5,693 nucleotides of DNA from Chloroflexota bacterium (GCA_027295645.1 JAPUKM010000124.1:1-5693); one strand, 5' to 3'. Counted from the stretch's first letter, positions 1 to 5,374 are shown. Numbers and translations are program-made. The notes: generated by a model not told the origin, from the letters alone.

Positions 1-37
1 GCCCAAAAAGATAGAGATGTACCAGATCGGCGGATAA
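1..37 (+). CDS. moaA: MoaA (GTP 3',8-cyclase) C-terminus, partial
   Basis: Only the last 11 codons and the TAA stop (35-37) are inside the window; the gene enters from the left in the frame starting at base 2. The visible tail is PKKIEMYQIGG. Seen: a C-terminal double glycine preceded by a Met-x-x-Ile pattern. Known: the radical-SAM enzyme MoaA, which makes (8S)-3',8-cyclo-7,8-dihydroguanosine 5'-triphosphate from GTP, ends in a conserved Gly-Gly tail, often as M-x-x-I-G-G, that reaches into the active site. The next gene on the same strand carries MoaC, which converts the MoaA product to cyclic pyranopterin monophosphate, so the neighbourhood agrees. Because so few residues are visible, the call rests on the tail motif plus context; an unrelated protein ending in GG cannot be excluded. 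Confidence 0.6.
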   Translation, partial: PKKIEMYQIGG

Positions 38-53
38 GGCCTGTGCTATCATG

Positions 54-76
54 ATGGGACGGCGCCGCCGTCCCAT
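54..76 (+). terminator. Perfect 10-bp hairpin between moaA and the fusion gene
   Basis: ATGGGACGGC (54-63) is exactly complementary to GCCGTCCCAT (67-76) with a 3-base loop GCC, giving a GC-rich stem 17 bases after the probable moaA stop. It is followed by TTGCTTGCT, which is only weakly T-rich, so it is a poor classical intrinsic terminator; it could be a weak terminator, an attenuator or a 3'-end stabiliser. A possible extended -10 element, TGCTATCAT at 44-52, lies just upstream. If it is used, transcription would start inside the left arm and the hairpin would not form in that RNA. That element has no recognisable -35. Confidence 0.4.
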
Positions 77-101
77 TTGCTTGCTAGGAATACGGACGCA
101 C

Positions 102-152
102 ATGAGCATGCTGAAGGATGCTCAGAGCCACCTCACTAAGCCACGGGGATAA
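102..152 (+). CDS. Possible 16-codon leader ORF
   Basis: ATG at 102 opens a short frame encoding MSMLKDAQSHLTKPRG and stopping with TAA at 150-152, five bases before the start codon of the fusion gene. AGGA at 86-89 lies 12 bases upstream, which is long for a Shine-Dalgarno. No family is recognised and the peptide has no run of one amino acid as in classical attenuator leaders. Its stop next to the downstream start would allow translational coupling. A frame this short is easily expected by chance, so this is offered only as a candidate. Confidence 0.13.
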   Translation: MSMLKDAQSHLTKPRG

Positions 153-157
153 TTTAG

Positions 158-1027
158 ATGATCCACATCTACACTGACGGCTCGTGCCTGGGCAACCCCG
201 GACCGGGTGGCTGGGCGGCGATCATCAAGGAGAACGGCGGCAAGAAACGGCTCGGCGGACGTGAAGATGACACCACCAACAACCGTATGGAGATCCTGGC
301 CGTCATCAAGGGCCTACAGGCCACACCCAGCCACTCTGAGGTAACGGTCTTCAGCGACAGCCAGTACGTGGTCAACACCATGACCAAGGGCTGGAAGCGC
401 AAGGCCAACCAGGACCTGTGGGCTGCGCTGGACACGGCCGTCAAGGAGCGACGCGTCACCTGGAAGTGGGTCCGCGGCCACGCAGGGAACCCGGGCAACG
501 AGGAGGCCGATGCCCTGGCCAACCAGCAGATAGGCGCGCCGCCGGAGAGCAAGGAAACCCTTCCCCACCTGGACCAGCAGGGCCACGCCCGCATGGTAGA
601 CGTCGGCGGCAAAGAGCCCACCGCTCGGGAGGCGGTGGCCATGGGTTCCGTTCACATGAAGCCGGAGACCCTCCGGCTCATCACGCAGGGACAGGTCCAG
701 AAAGGGGACGTCCTCTCCGTGGCCCGCGTCGCCGGAGTCATGGCCGCAAAGCGCACTTCAGAGCTCATTCCGCTGTGCCACCCCATCCCGCTGGACCAGG
801 TCACCGTGGACCTGGAGCCGAACGCCGCCGCCCGCGCCGTGCACATCACCGCCACCGCACGCACCACCGCCAAGACCGGGGTGGAGATGGAGGCGATGAC
901 CGCCGTCGCCGTCGCGGCCCTCACCGTTTACGATATGTGCAAAAGCGTAGACCGAGGCATCAGGGTAGAGGCCATACGCCTGGTCAGCAAGCGTGGCGGT
1001 AAGAGCGGCGATATCGTCTTGGAGTAG
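158..1027 (+). CDS. rnhA-moaC: RNase HI - MoaC fusion protein (289 aa)
   Basis: Two complete enzymes in one frame. Residues 1-127 are RNase HI, which cuts the RNA strand of RNA-DNA hybrids. The four metal-binding carboxylates are present as D7 (YTDGS), E45 (NNRME), D67 (FSDSQY) and D118 (NEEAD), with the catalytic histidine H108 (RGHAGNPG). Residues about 135-289 are MoaC, cyclic pyranopterin monophosphate synthase of molybdenum cofactor synthesis: MVDVGGK (146-152), K182 in QKGD, LIPLCHP (203-209), KTGVEMEA (239-246) and YDMCK (258-262). Its D259 and K262 match the D128/K131 pair of E. coli MoaC. The linker is only about eight residues (PPESKETL). The start is fixed because an in-frame TAG (155-157) touches ATG 158; GGGGA at 145-149 is the ribosome binding site. 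The RNase part lacks about 13 residues where E. coli has its basic protrusion. Both domains are probably active and cytoplasmic, and moaA lies just upstream. Separate MoaC translation from an internal codon is possible but no good start is visible. Confidence 0.95.
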   Translation: MIHIYTDGSCLGNPGPGGWAAIIKENGGKKRLGGREDDTTNNRMEILAVIKGLQATPSHSEVTVFSDSQYVVNTMTKGWKRKANQDLWAALDTAVKERRVTWKWVRGHAGNPGNEEADALANQQIGAPPESKETLPHLDQQGHARMVDVGGKEPTAREAVAMGSVHMKPETLRLITQGQVQKGDVLSVARVAGVMAAKRTSELIPLCHPIPLDQVTVDLEPNAAARAVHITATARTTAKTGVEMEAMTAVAVAALTVYDMCKSVDRGIRVEAIRLVSKRGGKSGDIVLE

Positions 1028-1072
1028 CCTGGGCGGAGATAGCCGCAGGCGTACACCGTATCGACGGTCTCA

Positions 1073-1110
1073 GGGGAGGACGGGAACATAGGCTGGGGTA
1101 CGGGGACGGG
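1073..1110 (+). other. G-run cluster, possible G-quadruplex
   Basis: Five runs of three or four G occur within 38 bases: 1073-1076, 1082-1084, 1095-1098, 1102-1105 and 1108-1110. The last four could form a quadruplex with loops of 10, 3 and 2 bases. The long first loop makes it weaker than the standard motif. It sits on the coding strand between the fusion gene and the tRNA promoter, about 14 bases upstream of the -35 box. A role is not shown by sequence. Confidence 0.3.
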
Positions 1111-1123
1111 AATACAAAAAGGT

Positions 1124-1152
1124 TTGACACCCGTTTTGTCTGAAGATAACAT
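1124..1152 (+). promoter_or_regulatory. Sigma-70-type promoter of the tRNA cluster
   Basis: A perfect -35 box TTGACA (1124-1129) is followed after exactly 17 bases by TAACAT (1147-1152), which matches four of six positions of TATAAT. Transcription would start near 1159, about 40 bases before tRNA-Met. The next three tRNA genes follow on the same strand with gaps of 28 to 36 bases, so this promoter could serve the whole cluster. Confidence 0.7.
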
Positions 1153-1173
1153 GAGATTGCCTATGGGAGCCAT

Positions 1174-1193
1174 GAGCCGTCCGGCCTCGGCTC
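1174..1193 (+). other. Small hairpin in the tRNA leader
   Basis: GAGCCG (1174-1179) pairs with CGGCTC (1188-1193) around an 8-base loop, in the stretch between the promoter and the 5' end of tRNA-Met. In the primary transcript it would lie just upstream of the RNase P cleavage site. It may be a plain 5' leader structure; there is no T tract, so it is not a terminator. Confidence 0.3.
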
Positions 1194-1199
1194 TCTAGT

Positions 1200-1271
1200 G
1201 GCAACGTAGCTCAGCGGCAGAGCGGGGTCTTCATAAGGCCTAGGTCCTCGGTTCGAATCCGAGCGTTGCCA
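1200..1271 (+). tRNA. tRNA-Met (anticodon CAT), elongator type
   Basis: Acceptor arms GGCAACG (1200-1206) and CGTTGCC (1264-1270) pair perfectly, with discriminator A1271. The D stem is GCTC/GAGC. The anticodon stem GGGTC/GGCCT includes two G-U pairs and holds the loop TTCATAA, with CAT at 1232-1234. The T arm is CTCGG, TTCGAAT, CCGAG. The initiator hallmark, three G-C pairs next to the anticodon loop, is absent, and the beginning resembles bacterial elongator tRNA-Met. A tRNA-Ile decoding AUA through lysidine at C34 is the main alternative. The CCA end is not encoded. Confidence 0.93.
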
Positions 1272-1299
1272 CACACAGTCGATCGGAGGCGGAGCACGG

Positions 1300-1376
1300 G
1301 GGCGGTTAGCTCAGTTGGTTAGAGCGCCTGCTTCACACGCAGGAGGTCACTGGTTCAAGTCCAGTATCGCCCACCA
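1300..1376 (+). tRNA. tRNA-Val (anticodon CAC), CCA encoded
   Basis: Acceptor GGGCGGT (1300-1306) pairs with ATCGCCC (1366-1372) with one G-U. The D stem is GCTC/GAGC, the anticodon stem CCTGC/GCAGG, and the loop TTCACAC holds CAC at 1334-1336, reading codon GUG. The T loop is TTCAAGT. Discriminator A1373 is followed by an encoded CCA (1374-1376). No own promoter is visible in the 28 bases after tRNA-Met, so co-transcription is likely. Its 5' half is nearly identical to tRNA-Val(TAC) at the right end of the window. Confidence 0.96.
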
Positions 1377-1412
1377 TAGAAGAGCACTCAACCCCAGTAC
1401 CGTGGTCATTAT

Positions 1413-1495
1413 GCCGAAGTGGCGGAACGGCAGACGCGCTACGTTCAGGGCGTAGTGCCCGCAAGGGCGTGGGAGTTCAAATCTCCCCTTCGGCA
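1413..1495 (+). tRNA. tRNA-Leu (anticodon CAG)
   Basis: This is a class II tRNA of 83 bases. Acceptor GCCGAAG (1413-1419) pairs perfectly with CTTCGGC (1488-1494), discriminator A1495. The anticodon stem CTACG/CGTAG encloses TTCAGGG with CAG at 1446-1448, reading CUG. A long variable arm forms GCCC/GGGC around GCAA, as expected for leucine tRNAs. The T arm is GGGAG, TTCAAAT, CTCCC. CCA is not encoded. Confidence 0.96.
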
Positions 1496-1504
1496 CGTGC
1501 TTTT

Positions 1505-1513
1505 TGCTATGAT
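1505..1513 (+). promoter_or_regulatory. Possible extended -10 promoter before tRNA-Arg
   Basis: TGCTATGAT reads as the extended -10 form TG-N-TATGAT, one base from TATAAT. It lies in the 33-base gap between tRNA-Leu and tRNA-Arg, and the start would fall near 1520. There is no -35 box at 17 bases because that position is inside tRNA-Leu. The gene may simply be co-transcribed with the three tRNAs before it. Confidence 0.3.
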
Positions 1514-1528
1514 GGTATTGGACTTCGT

Positions 1529-1604
1529 GCGCTTGTAGCTCAGTGGATAGAGCGCAGGGTTGCGGACCCTGAGGTCGCGGGTTCGAGTCCCGCCAAGCGT
1601 ACCA
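1529..1604 (+). tRNA. tRNA-Arg (anticodon GCG), CCA encoded
   Basis: Acceptor GCGCTTG (1529-1535) pairs with CAAGCGT (1594-1600), the first pair being G-U. D stem GCTC/GAGC encloses an 8-base loop AGTGGATA that carries the A expected at position 20 for arginine identity. Anticodon stem CAGGG/CCCTG encloses TTGCGGA with GCG at 1562-1564. The T arm is GCGGG, TTCGAGT, CCCGC. Discriminator A1601 is followed by an encoded CCA (1602-1604). It would read CGC directly, and CGU by wobble. Most bacteria instead use an ACG anticodon edited to ICG. Confidence 0.94.
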
Positions 1605-1628
1605 CCCCTCTTCTCGTGATGGTTCTGC

Positions 1629-1644
1629 CCCAAGGTTGCCTGGG
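1629..1644. terminator. Weak hairpin in the convergent gap
   Basis: In the 45 bases between tRNA-Arg and the stop of the opposing DppC-type gene, CCCA-GG (1629-1635, with one bulged A) can pair with CCTGGG (1639-1644) around a TTG loop. It is the best candidate for ending either transcript, but no T tract follows on either strand, so termination here is uncertain. Confidence 0.22.
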
Positions 1645-1649
1645 AAACA

Positions 1650-2558
1650 CTACTCTCGGGATCGTGGTTCTATTGCGACCGCACGTTTGCGGTCCAGCCA
1701 GTCCCGGACCTCGTCGCCCAGGAGTGCGGAACTCAATACCGTCACACTCAGCGCCAACCCAGGGAAGATGGTGGCCCACGGAGCGGCTTCGAAATACTGG
1801 CGCGCCCCCTCTTGGAGCATCCTGCCCCAAGAGGGAAAGGGTGGTGGCACTCCCAGGCCTATGAAGCTGAGAGCCGTCTCCGCTACTACGGCAGCGCCGA
1901 AATATCCAGTCACTTGAGCCAGGACAGGAGGAAAGCTGTTGGGGAGCAGGTGTCTCCAGATAATCCGGAAGGAGCTTGCGCCAACCGCCCTGGCCGCCTC
2001 TACATATGTGTCTCCCTTGATTGAGAGCACGCTCGCCCGGGCTAGACGGGCGATCTGGGGAGCGAGGGCTAGAGCAATGGCGATGGCAACCGCAATGGTA
2101 GAGGGCCCCAGAGCAACAGCCATGATGAGGGCCAGAACAAGAATTGGGAAACCGAGCAGGACGTCTATTATCCTCTGTATCAGCAGGTCAGGCTTGCCTC
2201 CCCAGTAGGCTGAAAGCGCACCAATAGATATTCCAGGGACGGCCGCCATAACCACAGCAGCGAACCCCACCAATAGAGACACACGAGCTCCATGCACCAC
2301 CCGACTGAAGATGTCACGCCCAAAGCCATCCGTTCCGAAGTAGTGCTCAGCACCCGGTGGTTTGAGCCGTTGAGACACGTCCTGAACGAGCGGATCGTGC
2401 GTTGCGACCACATCTGCCAGAAGCGCCGCGGAAATCACCAGGAGGAGCGCCGTGATGGCGAGCGCGGCGAGAGGCCTGGCCCGTGTCAGCGGCCAGATTC
2501 CTCCCAGGAACCTGATCAACTTCCGAGGCTGCGGATTGTGCCGGTCATAGTGACTCAT
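1650..2558 (-). CDS. DppC-type ABC importer permease
   Basis: A 302-residue inner-membrane permease of the peptide/nickel/opine ABC importer class; it pairs with the DppB-type subunit to form the membrane channel. A cytoplasmic N-terminus with several basic residues is followed by TM1 (about 30-50). Next comes the OppC N-terminal signature FGTDGFGRD (74-82) with SRVVHGARVSL after it. The core then has about five further hydrophobic segments. The EAA loop that docks onto the ATPase is at 187-207 (EAARAVGA to HLLPN). GLGVPPPFPSWG (234-245) and the ending LGDEVRDWLDR (280-290) are typical of the family. The open frame reaches a TTG at 2579, five bases after the DppB stop, but ATG 2558 gives the usual N-terminus and was chosen. 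The Shine-Dalgarno is weak (AGAG). It is the last gene of the operon and converges on tRNA-Arg. The substrate cannot be told from sequence. Confidence 0.92.
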   Translation of the reverse strand: MSHYDRHNPQPRKLIRFLGGIWPLTRARPLAALAITALLLVISAALLADVVATHDPLVQDVSQRLKPPGAEHYFGTDGFGRDIFSRVVHGARVSLLVGFAAVVMAAVPGISIGALSAYWGGKPDLLIQRIIDVLLGFPILVLALIMAVALGPSTIAVAIAIALALAPQIARLARASVLSIKGDTYVEAARAVGASSFRIIWRHLLPNSFPPVLAQVTGYFGAAVVAETALSFIGLGVPPPFPSWGRMLQEGARQYFEAAPWATIFPGLALSVTVLSSALLGDEVRDWLDRKRAVAIEPRSRE

Positions 2559-2584
2559 GTTTACTCTGTACCTGGGCAACGCTA

Positions 2585-3550
2585 TCAGTGACCTGCATCA
2601 ACGGAGTAGGAGACCCGTGGGTCGATGACCCTGTAGAGCATGTCCACCACGAGATTGACCACGAGCGAGAGAACCACCAGAAGTGTGGCCAGGGTCTGGA
2701 TGACCGGATAGTCCCTGCTGATGGCCGCCCGGACAAGCCCCCTGCCGATGCCAGGCAGCCCAAAGATGGTCTCAAGGATGAGCGCACCACTGATCAACAT
2801 ACCGATCTGAAGGCCCACCATGGTCACGGAGGGGATCAGCGCGTTGGGCAGCACGTGCCGCAGCACGACTACGTATCCGGGCAATCCCTTGCTGCGCGCC
2901 GTTGTGACGTACGCCTGGTTGAAAGATTCTAGCGCGCTGGATCGGGTTACTCGAACAAGATGAGAGCTGTACTCCCAGGCCAGAATCAGAGTGGGCCAAG
3001 CCATCACCTGTAGGTGGCTCCACGGGTCGGTCCAGGGCGCATCGTAGATGATTGGGGGAGACCACCGGAAGAGAAGCAGAAGGCCTAACAGGACTAAGAG
3101 GGCGATCCAAAGGTGCGGGAGGGCCAGACCGCCAAGGGTTGCTACTCGAACGAGGCGGTCAGGCCAGCGGTCCTTCCAAGTGGCGGCGAGCAGACCCAGA
3201 GGCACCGAAACAACAATGGATAGAAGGATAGTGTAGCCCGTGAGGAGCAGGGTCACCGGAAGCTGACGACCTATCATGGAGCCAATTGCCTCCTGGCTCT
3301 CCAGTGAGCGGCCACCAAACTCTCCGTTAACCATGCTCCAAAGCCATCGGCCGTACTGAATGTGAAGAGAGTCGTTTAGGCCAAGCTCCTCCCGCAGGGT
3401 TTCCCTCACCTCGGGGTTCACAGCCACGTCTCCGGATATGACCAGTGTGATGTCGCCAGGTAGCACTCGCATGACCAGGAAGATGACGGTAGAGGCAGCC
3501 AGCACGGTCGGAACGATGAGTGCGAGTCTCCAAGCTATGTATCTGTACAT
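2585..3550 (-). CDS. DppB-type ABC importer permease
   Basis: A 321-residue inner-membrane permease, partner of the DppC-type subunit. It begins MYRYIAWRLALIVPT and runs into TM1 (about 5-27) ending in RVLPGD, the standard DppB/OppB beginning. Further hydrophobic segments lie near 98-121, 134-161, 180-200, 238-263 and 284-305, giving six in all. The EAA loop is at 214-240: AYVTTARSKGLP followed by RHVLPNALIP. The C-terminal YRVIDPRV (306-313) is also typical. The frame is open to a TTG at 3592 that would overlap the binding-protein gene by 19 bases. ATG 3550 was chosen because it gives the conserved N-terminus; it lies 23 bases after the stop of the gene before it. The next gene starts 26 bases downstream, so all three are one transcript. 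Confidence 0.93.
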   Translation of the reverse strand: MYRYIAWRLALIVPTVLAASTVIFLVMRVLPGDITLVISGDVAVNPEVRETLREELGLNDSLHIQYGRWLWSMVNGEFGGRSLESQEAIGSMIGRQLPVTLLLTGYTILLSIVVSVPLGLLAATWKDRWPDRLVRVATLGGLALPHLWIALLVLLGLLLLFRWSPPIIYDAPWTDPWSHLQVMAWPTLILAWEYSSHLVRVTRSSALESFNQAYVTTARSKGLPGYVVVLRHVLPNALIPSVTMVGLQIGMLISGALILETIFGLPGIGRGLVRAAISRDYPVIQTLATLLVVLSLVVNLVVDMLYRVIDPRVSYSVDAGH

Positions 3551-3573
3551 CTCATTCAGTTTGAGCGCCGCCT

Positions 3574-5334
3574 CTACGCCCTGTCCAGCCAAACTGTGGC
3601 GAAGTCGGTGTGGGTGTGTGCGTCTTCGGTTGGGATGACCAAACCATTGACATGGGTGCGGTATGGCACAACATTGATAGATTCAGCGATGGGTATCACG
3701 TAAGTTTGCTCGACGATCAGGTACCGATCTATCTCTCGCCAGAGCTCAACCCTCTGGTTGAACGTCAGGGCCTCCCGCAACCGTCGGTACAGGTCTTCCA
3801 CTCTCGCGTCGTCATGTTTGGCATAGGCATCGGGACTGCTGCTGTAACGACCATAGACCGATTCCGTCCCCTCCGGTATAGGCGACGGCGTGAGGCGTCC
3901 CTCTTGGCTGTCGTAATCCAGACTCACCCGCGCCCTATTCCACTCCCCCTCATCAACTATCTGAAGCCGGAGGTTGATGCCAAGTCCTGCAAGTTGAGCT
4001 TTGAGAAACTCGCAGGGGATGGTATTGAGGCCACGGCAGAGATGGCCCATGGAGAAGCCCTCGGCGTATCCGGCATCAGCCAATAGCTGCTGCGCTTCAG
4101 CCCGCTTCTGCTGTAGCTCTCCTGCGTCAAACTTCGGCCAGTTGATGAAGTGCCTGGGGATCGGGATGTTGGGTGGCCCCAGATCGGGAGAGGTCCAACC
4201 GAACCCGCCCAGCGCTGAGGGAATGGAGGCCCGCTTGTCGATCCAGAGTGCAATAGCCCTACGCACATTTGGGTCCTGCCATGGACCTGCCTTCAGAACG
4301 TTGAATGCAAGACGAAAGTTGCCACCCTCCATCTCCGCGAAAAAGACATCATCACCCAGGTCTCGGACATACCCTTCCTTCCGTTCAGCCGTGAGGTAGT
4401 GTGCTTGACCACGCGCTCCACCGTCCAACCGGCCGCTGCGGAAGGCAACATCCATTGCGAACGGGTCGGGTATCATCACATAGTCAATGCCCTCCAGGTA
4501 GGGAAGCATGCCCCCCAGGGCCTCCTCCCAGTAGCGGTCAAAGCGGCGTATGCTGATCACGCTTCCCCGTGCATAGCTGTCCAGCGTGAACGGCCCCAGC
4601 CCAACGAGGTCAACATCAAGGGGGTTGACGCTCACGTCCCCCTGCTTGATCTGCGGCTGCATCAGGTGGCGGGGATGGGCTATCTTGAACCGCGGATTGG
4701 CCAGAACGTCCAGAAAATGGGGGTTGCGGTGACTGAAGGTGACACGTAGCCGGTCATGCTCAAGCACCTCCACCCTCTCGATATCACCCAGTTCGCCTTT
4801 GAAGTATGCGGGGGCACGGACATTGTCGCCCACTGTAGCTCCGAACTGCGCAAGCTCTAACCAAAACCTGGCGTCTTCAGCGGTAAACAGGGTCCCGTCA
4901 TGCCAGTGAACATCGTCACGAATGGTGAATGTCCATTCCGTGAAGCCTGGATTGGTCGTCCAGCTTGAAGCGAGATAAGGACACACCGCGTACATGTTTT
5001 CGCGGCAGCGCATCACCAGATTGCCGGGCCCAAACAGTGCTCCAGCGATGTGGTGCAGAGCAATACTGCTTGTCCGGAGGGGGTCAAAGCCGGCTGGAGG
5101 ATCACCTCGATTAGCGAGCACGAGAATGCCGCCGTATTTTGCTCCACGCTCATCAGGAGAGGGAGTGGCAGGGGCATCTACGGGTGTAGGAGTCGCCTGT
5201 GCATCCGGGGTCGTTGTCGCCTGAGAGCCAGGAGTAGGCTCTTGATCTTGAGCGGGCGGCGGCTCGGACTCTCCTGTACACGAAAGCGTCAGGCATCCAA
5301 CTACAACGAGAATGAGAAGTATCGGCGACCTCAC
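3574..5334 (-). CDS. Family-5 lipoprotein solute-binding protein of ABC importer
   Basis: A 586-residue extracytoplasmic binding protein (SBP_bac_5, DppA/OppA class) that captures the substrate and delivers it to the two permeases encoded next. GTG 5334 was chosen because GGAGAG lies six bases upstream and the product then begins MRSPILLILVVVGCLTLSC, a short lipoprotein signal. The modified cysteine is probably C19, with C14 a possible alternative. Residues 20-62 form a low-complexity Pro/Thr/Ala/Glu linker that holds the domain off the membrane. The binding domain starts at KYGG (66-69). It has the family signatures WTFTIRDDVHWHDG (134-147), GLGPFTLDSYARG (245-257) and DPNVRRAIALWIDK (354-367). 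Two cysteine pairs, C110/C118 and C433/C441, may form disulfides. Length is ordinary for the family. Ligand unknown: peptides, nickel, opines or sugars are all transported by relatives. Confidence 0.93.
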   Translation of the reverse strand: MRSPILLILVVVGCLTLSCTGESEPPPAQDQEPTPGSQATTTPDAQATPTPVDAPATPSPDERGAKYGGILVLANRGDPPAGFDPLRTSSIALHHIAGALFGPGNLVMRCRENMYAVCPYLASSWTTNPGFTEWTFTIRDDVHWHDGTLFTAEDARFWLELAQFGATVGDNVRAPAYFKGELGDIERVEVLEHDRLRVTFSHRNPHFLDVLANPRFKIAHPRHLMQPQIKQGDVSVNPLDVDLVGLGPFTLDSYARGSVISIRRFDRYWEEALGGMLPYLEGIDYVMIPDPFAMDVAFRSGRLDGGARGQAHYLTAERKEGYVRDLGDDVFFAEMEGGNFRLAFNVLKAGPWQDPNVRRAIALWIDKRASIPSALGGFGWTSPDLGPPNIPIPRHFINWPKFDAGELQQKRAEAQQLLADAGYAEGFSMGHLCRGLNTIPCEFLKAQLAGLGINLRLQIVDEGEWNRARVSLDYDSQEGRLTPSPIPEGTESVYGRYSSSPDAYAKHDDARVEDLYRRLREALTFNQRVELWREIDRYLIVEQTYVIPIAESINVVPYRTHVNGLVIPTEDAHTHTDFATVWLDRA

Positions 5335-5340
5335 GATATA

Positions 5341-5346
5341 CTCTCC
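5341..5346 (-). promoter_or_regulatory. Ribosome binding site fixing the GTG start
   Basis: On the - strand GGAGAG lies six bases (TATATC) before GTG 5334. It is the clearest Shine-Dalgarno in the window. It decides against the two upstream starts in the same open frame, at 5415 and 5376, neither of which would give a proper signal peptide. Confidence 0.8.
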
Positions 5347-5374
5347 AGGACTTATCCAATCAAGGGACAATAAC

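Noticed and set aside
1027..1050. Imperfect stem GCCTG/CAGGC just after the fusion stop
   Set aside because: Interrupted stem and no T tract; too weak to call as a terminator.
928..1173. 81-codon open frame on the - strand below the end of the fusion gene and the intergenic region
   Set aside because: It overlaps the MoaC coding region, resembles no family and has no sensible start signal.
1493..1505. GCACGTGC followed by TTTTT after tRNA-Leu, resembling a terminator
   Set aside because: The palindrome has no loop and overlaps the tRNA acceptor end, so no stable hairpin forms; tRNA-Arg follows closely.
1445..1633. Open frame on the - strand across tRNA-Leu and tRNA-Arg, with GGTRTRDLRVRNPALYPLSY and RRGDLNSHALAG-like peptides
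   Set aside because: These are the familiar false proteins read antisense through bacterial tRNA genes; both strands are explained by the tRNAs.
1677..1694. 7-bp hairpin GACCGCA-CGTT-TGCGGTC
   Set aside because: It lies inside the coding end of the DppC-type gene and has no T tract on either strand.
1469..1864. Open frame on the + strand with VAQWIERRVADPEVAGSSP
   Set aside because: A well-known spurious translation of tRNA-Arg; it then runs antisense through the DppC-type gene.
2585..3592. Longer DppB-type frame starting at TTG 3592, overlapping the binding-protein gene
   Set aside because: ATG 3550 gives the conserved N-terminus; the 14 extra residues do not look like the family.
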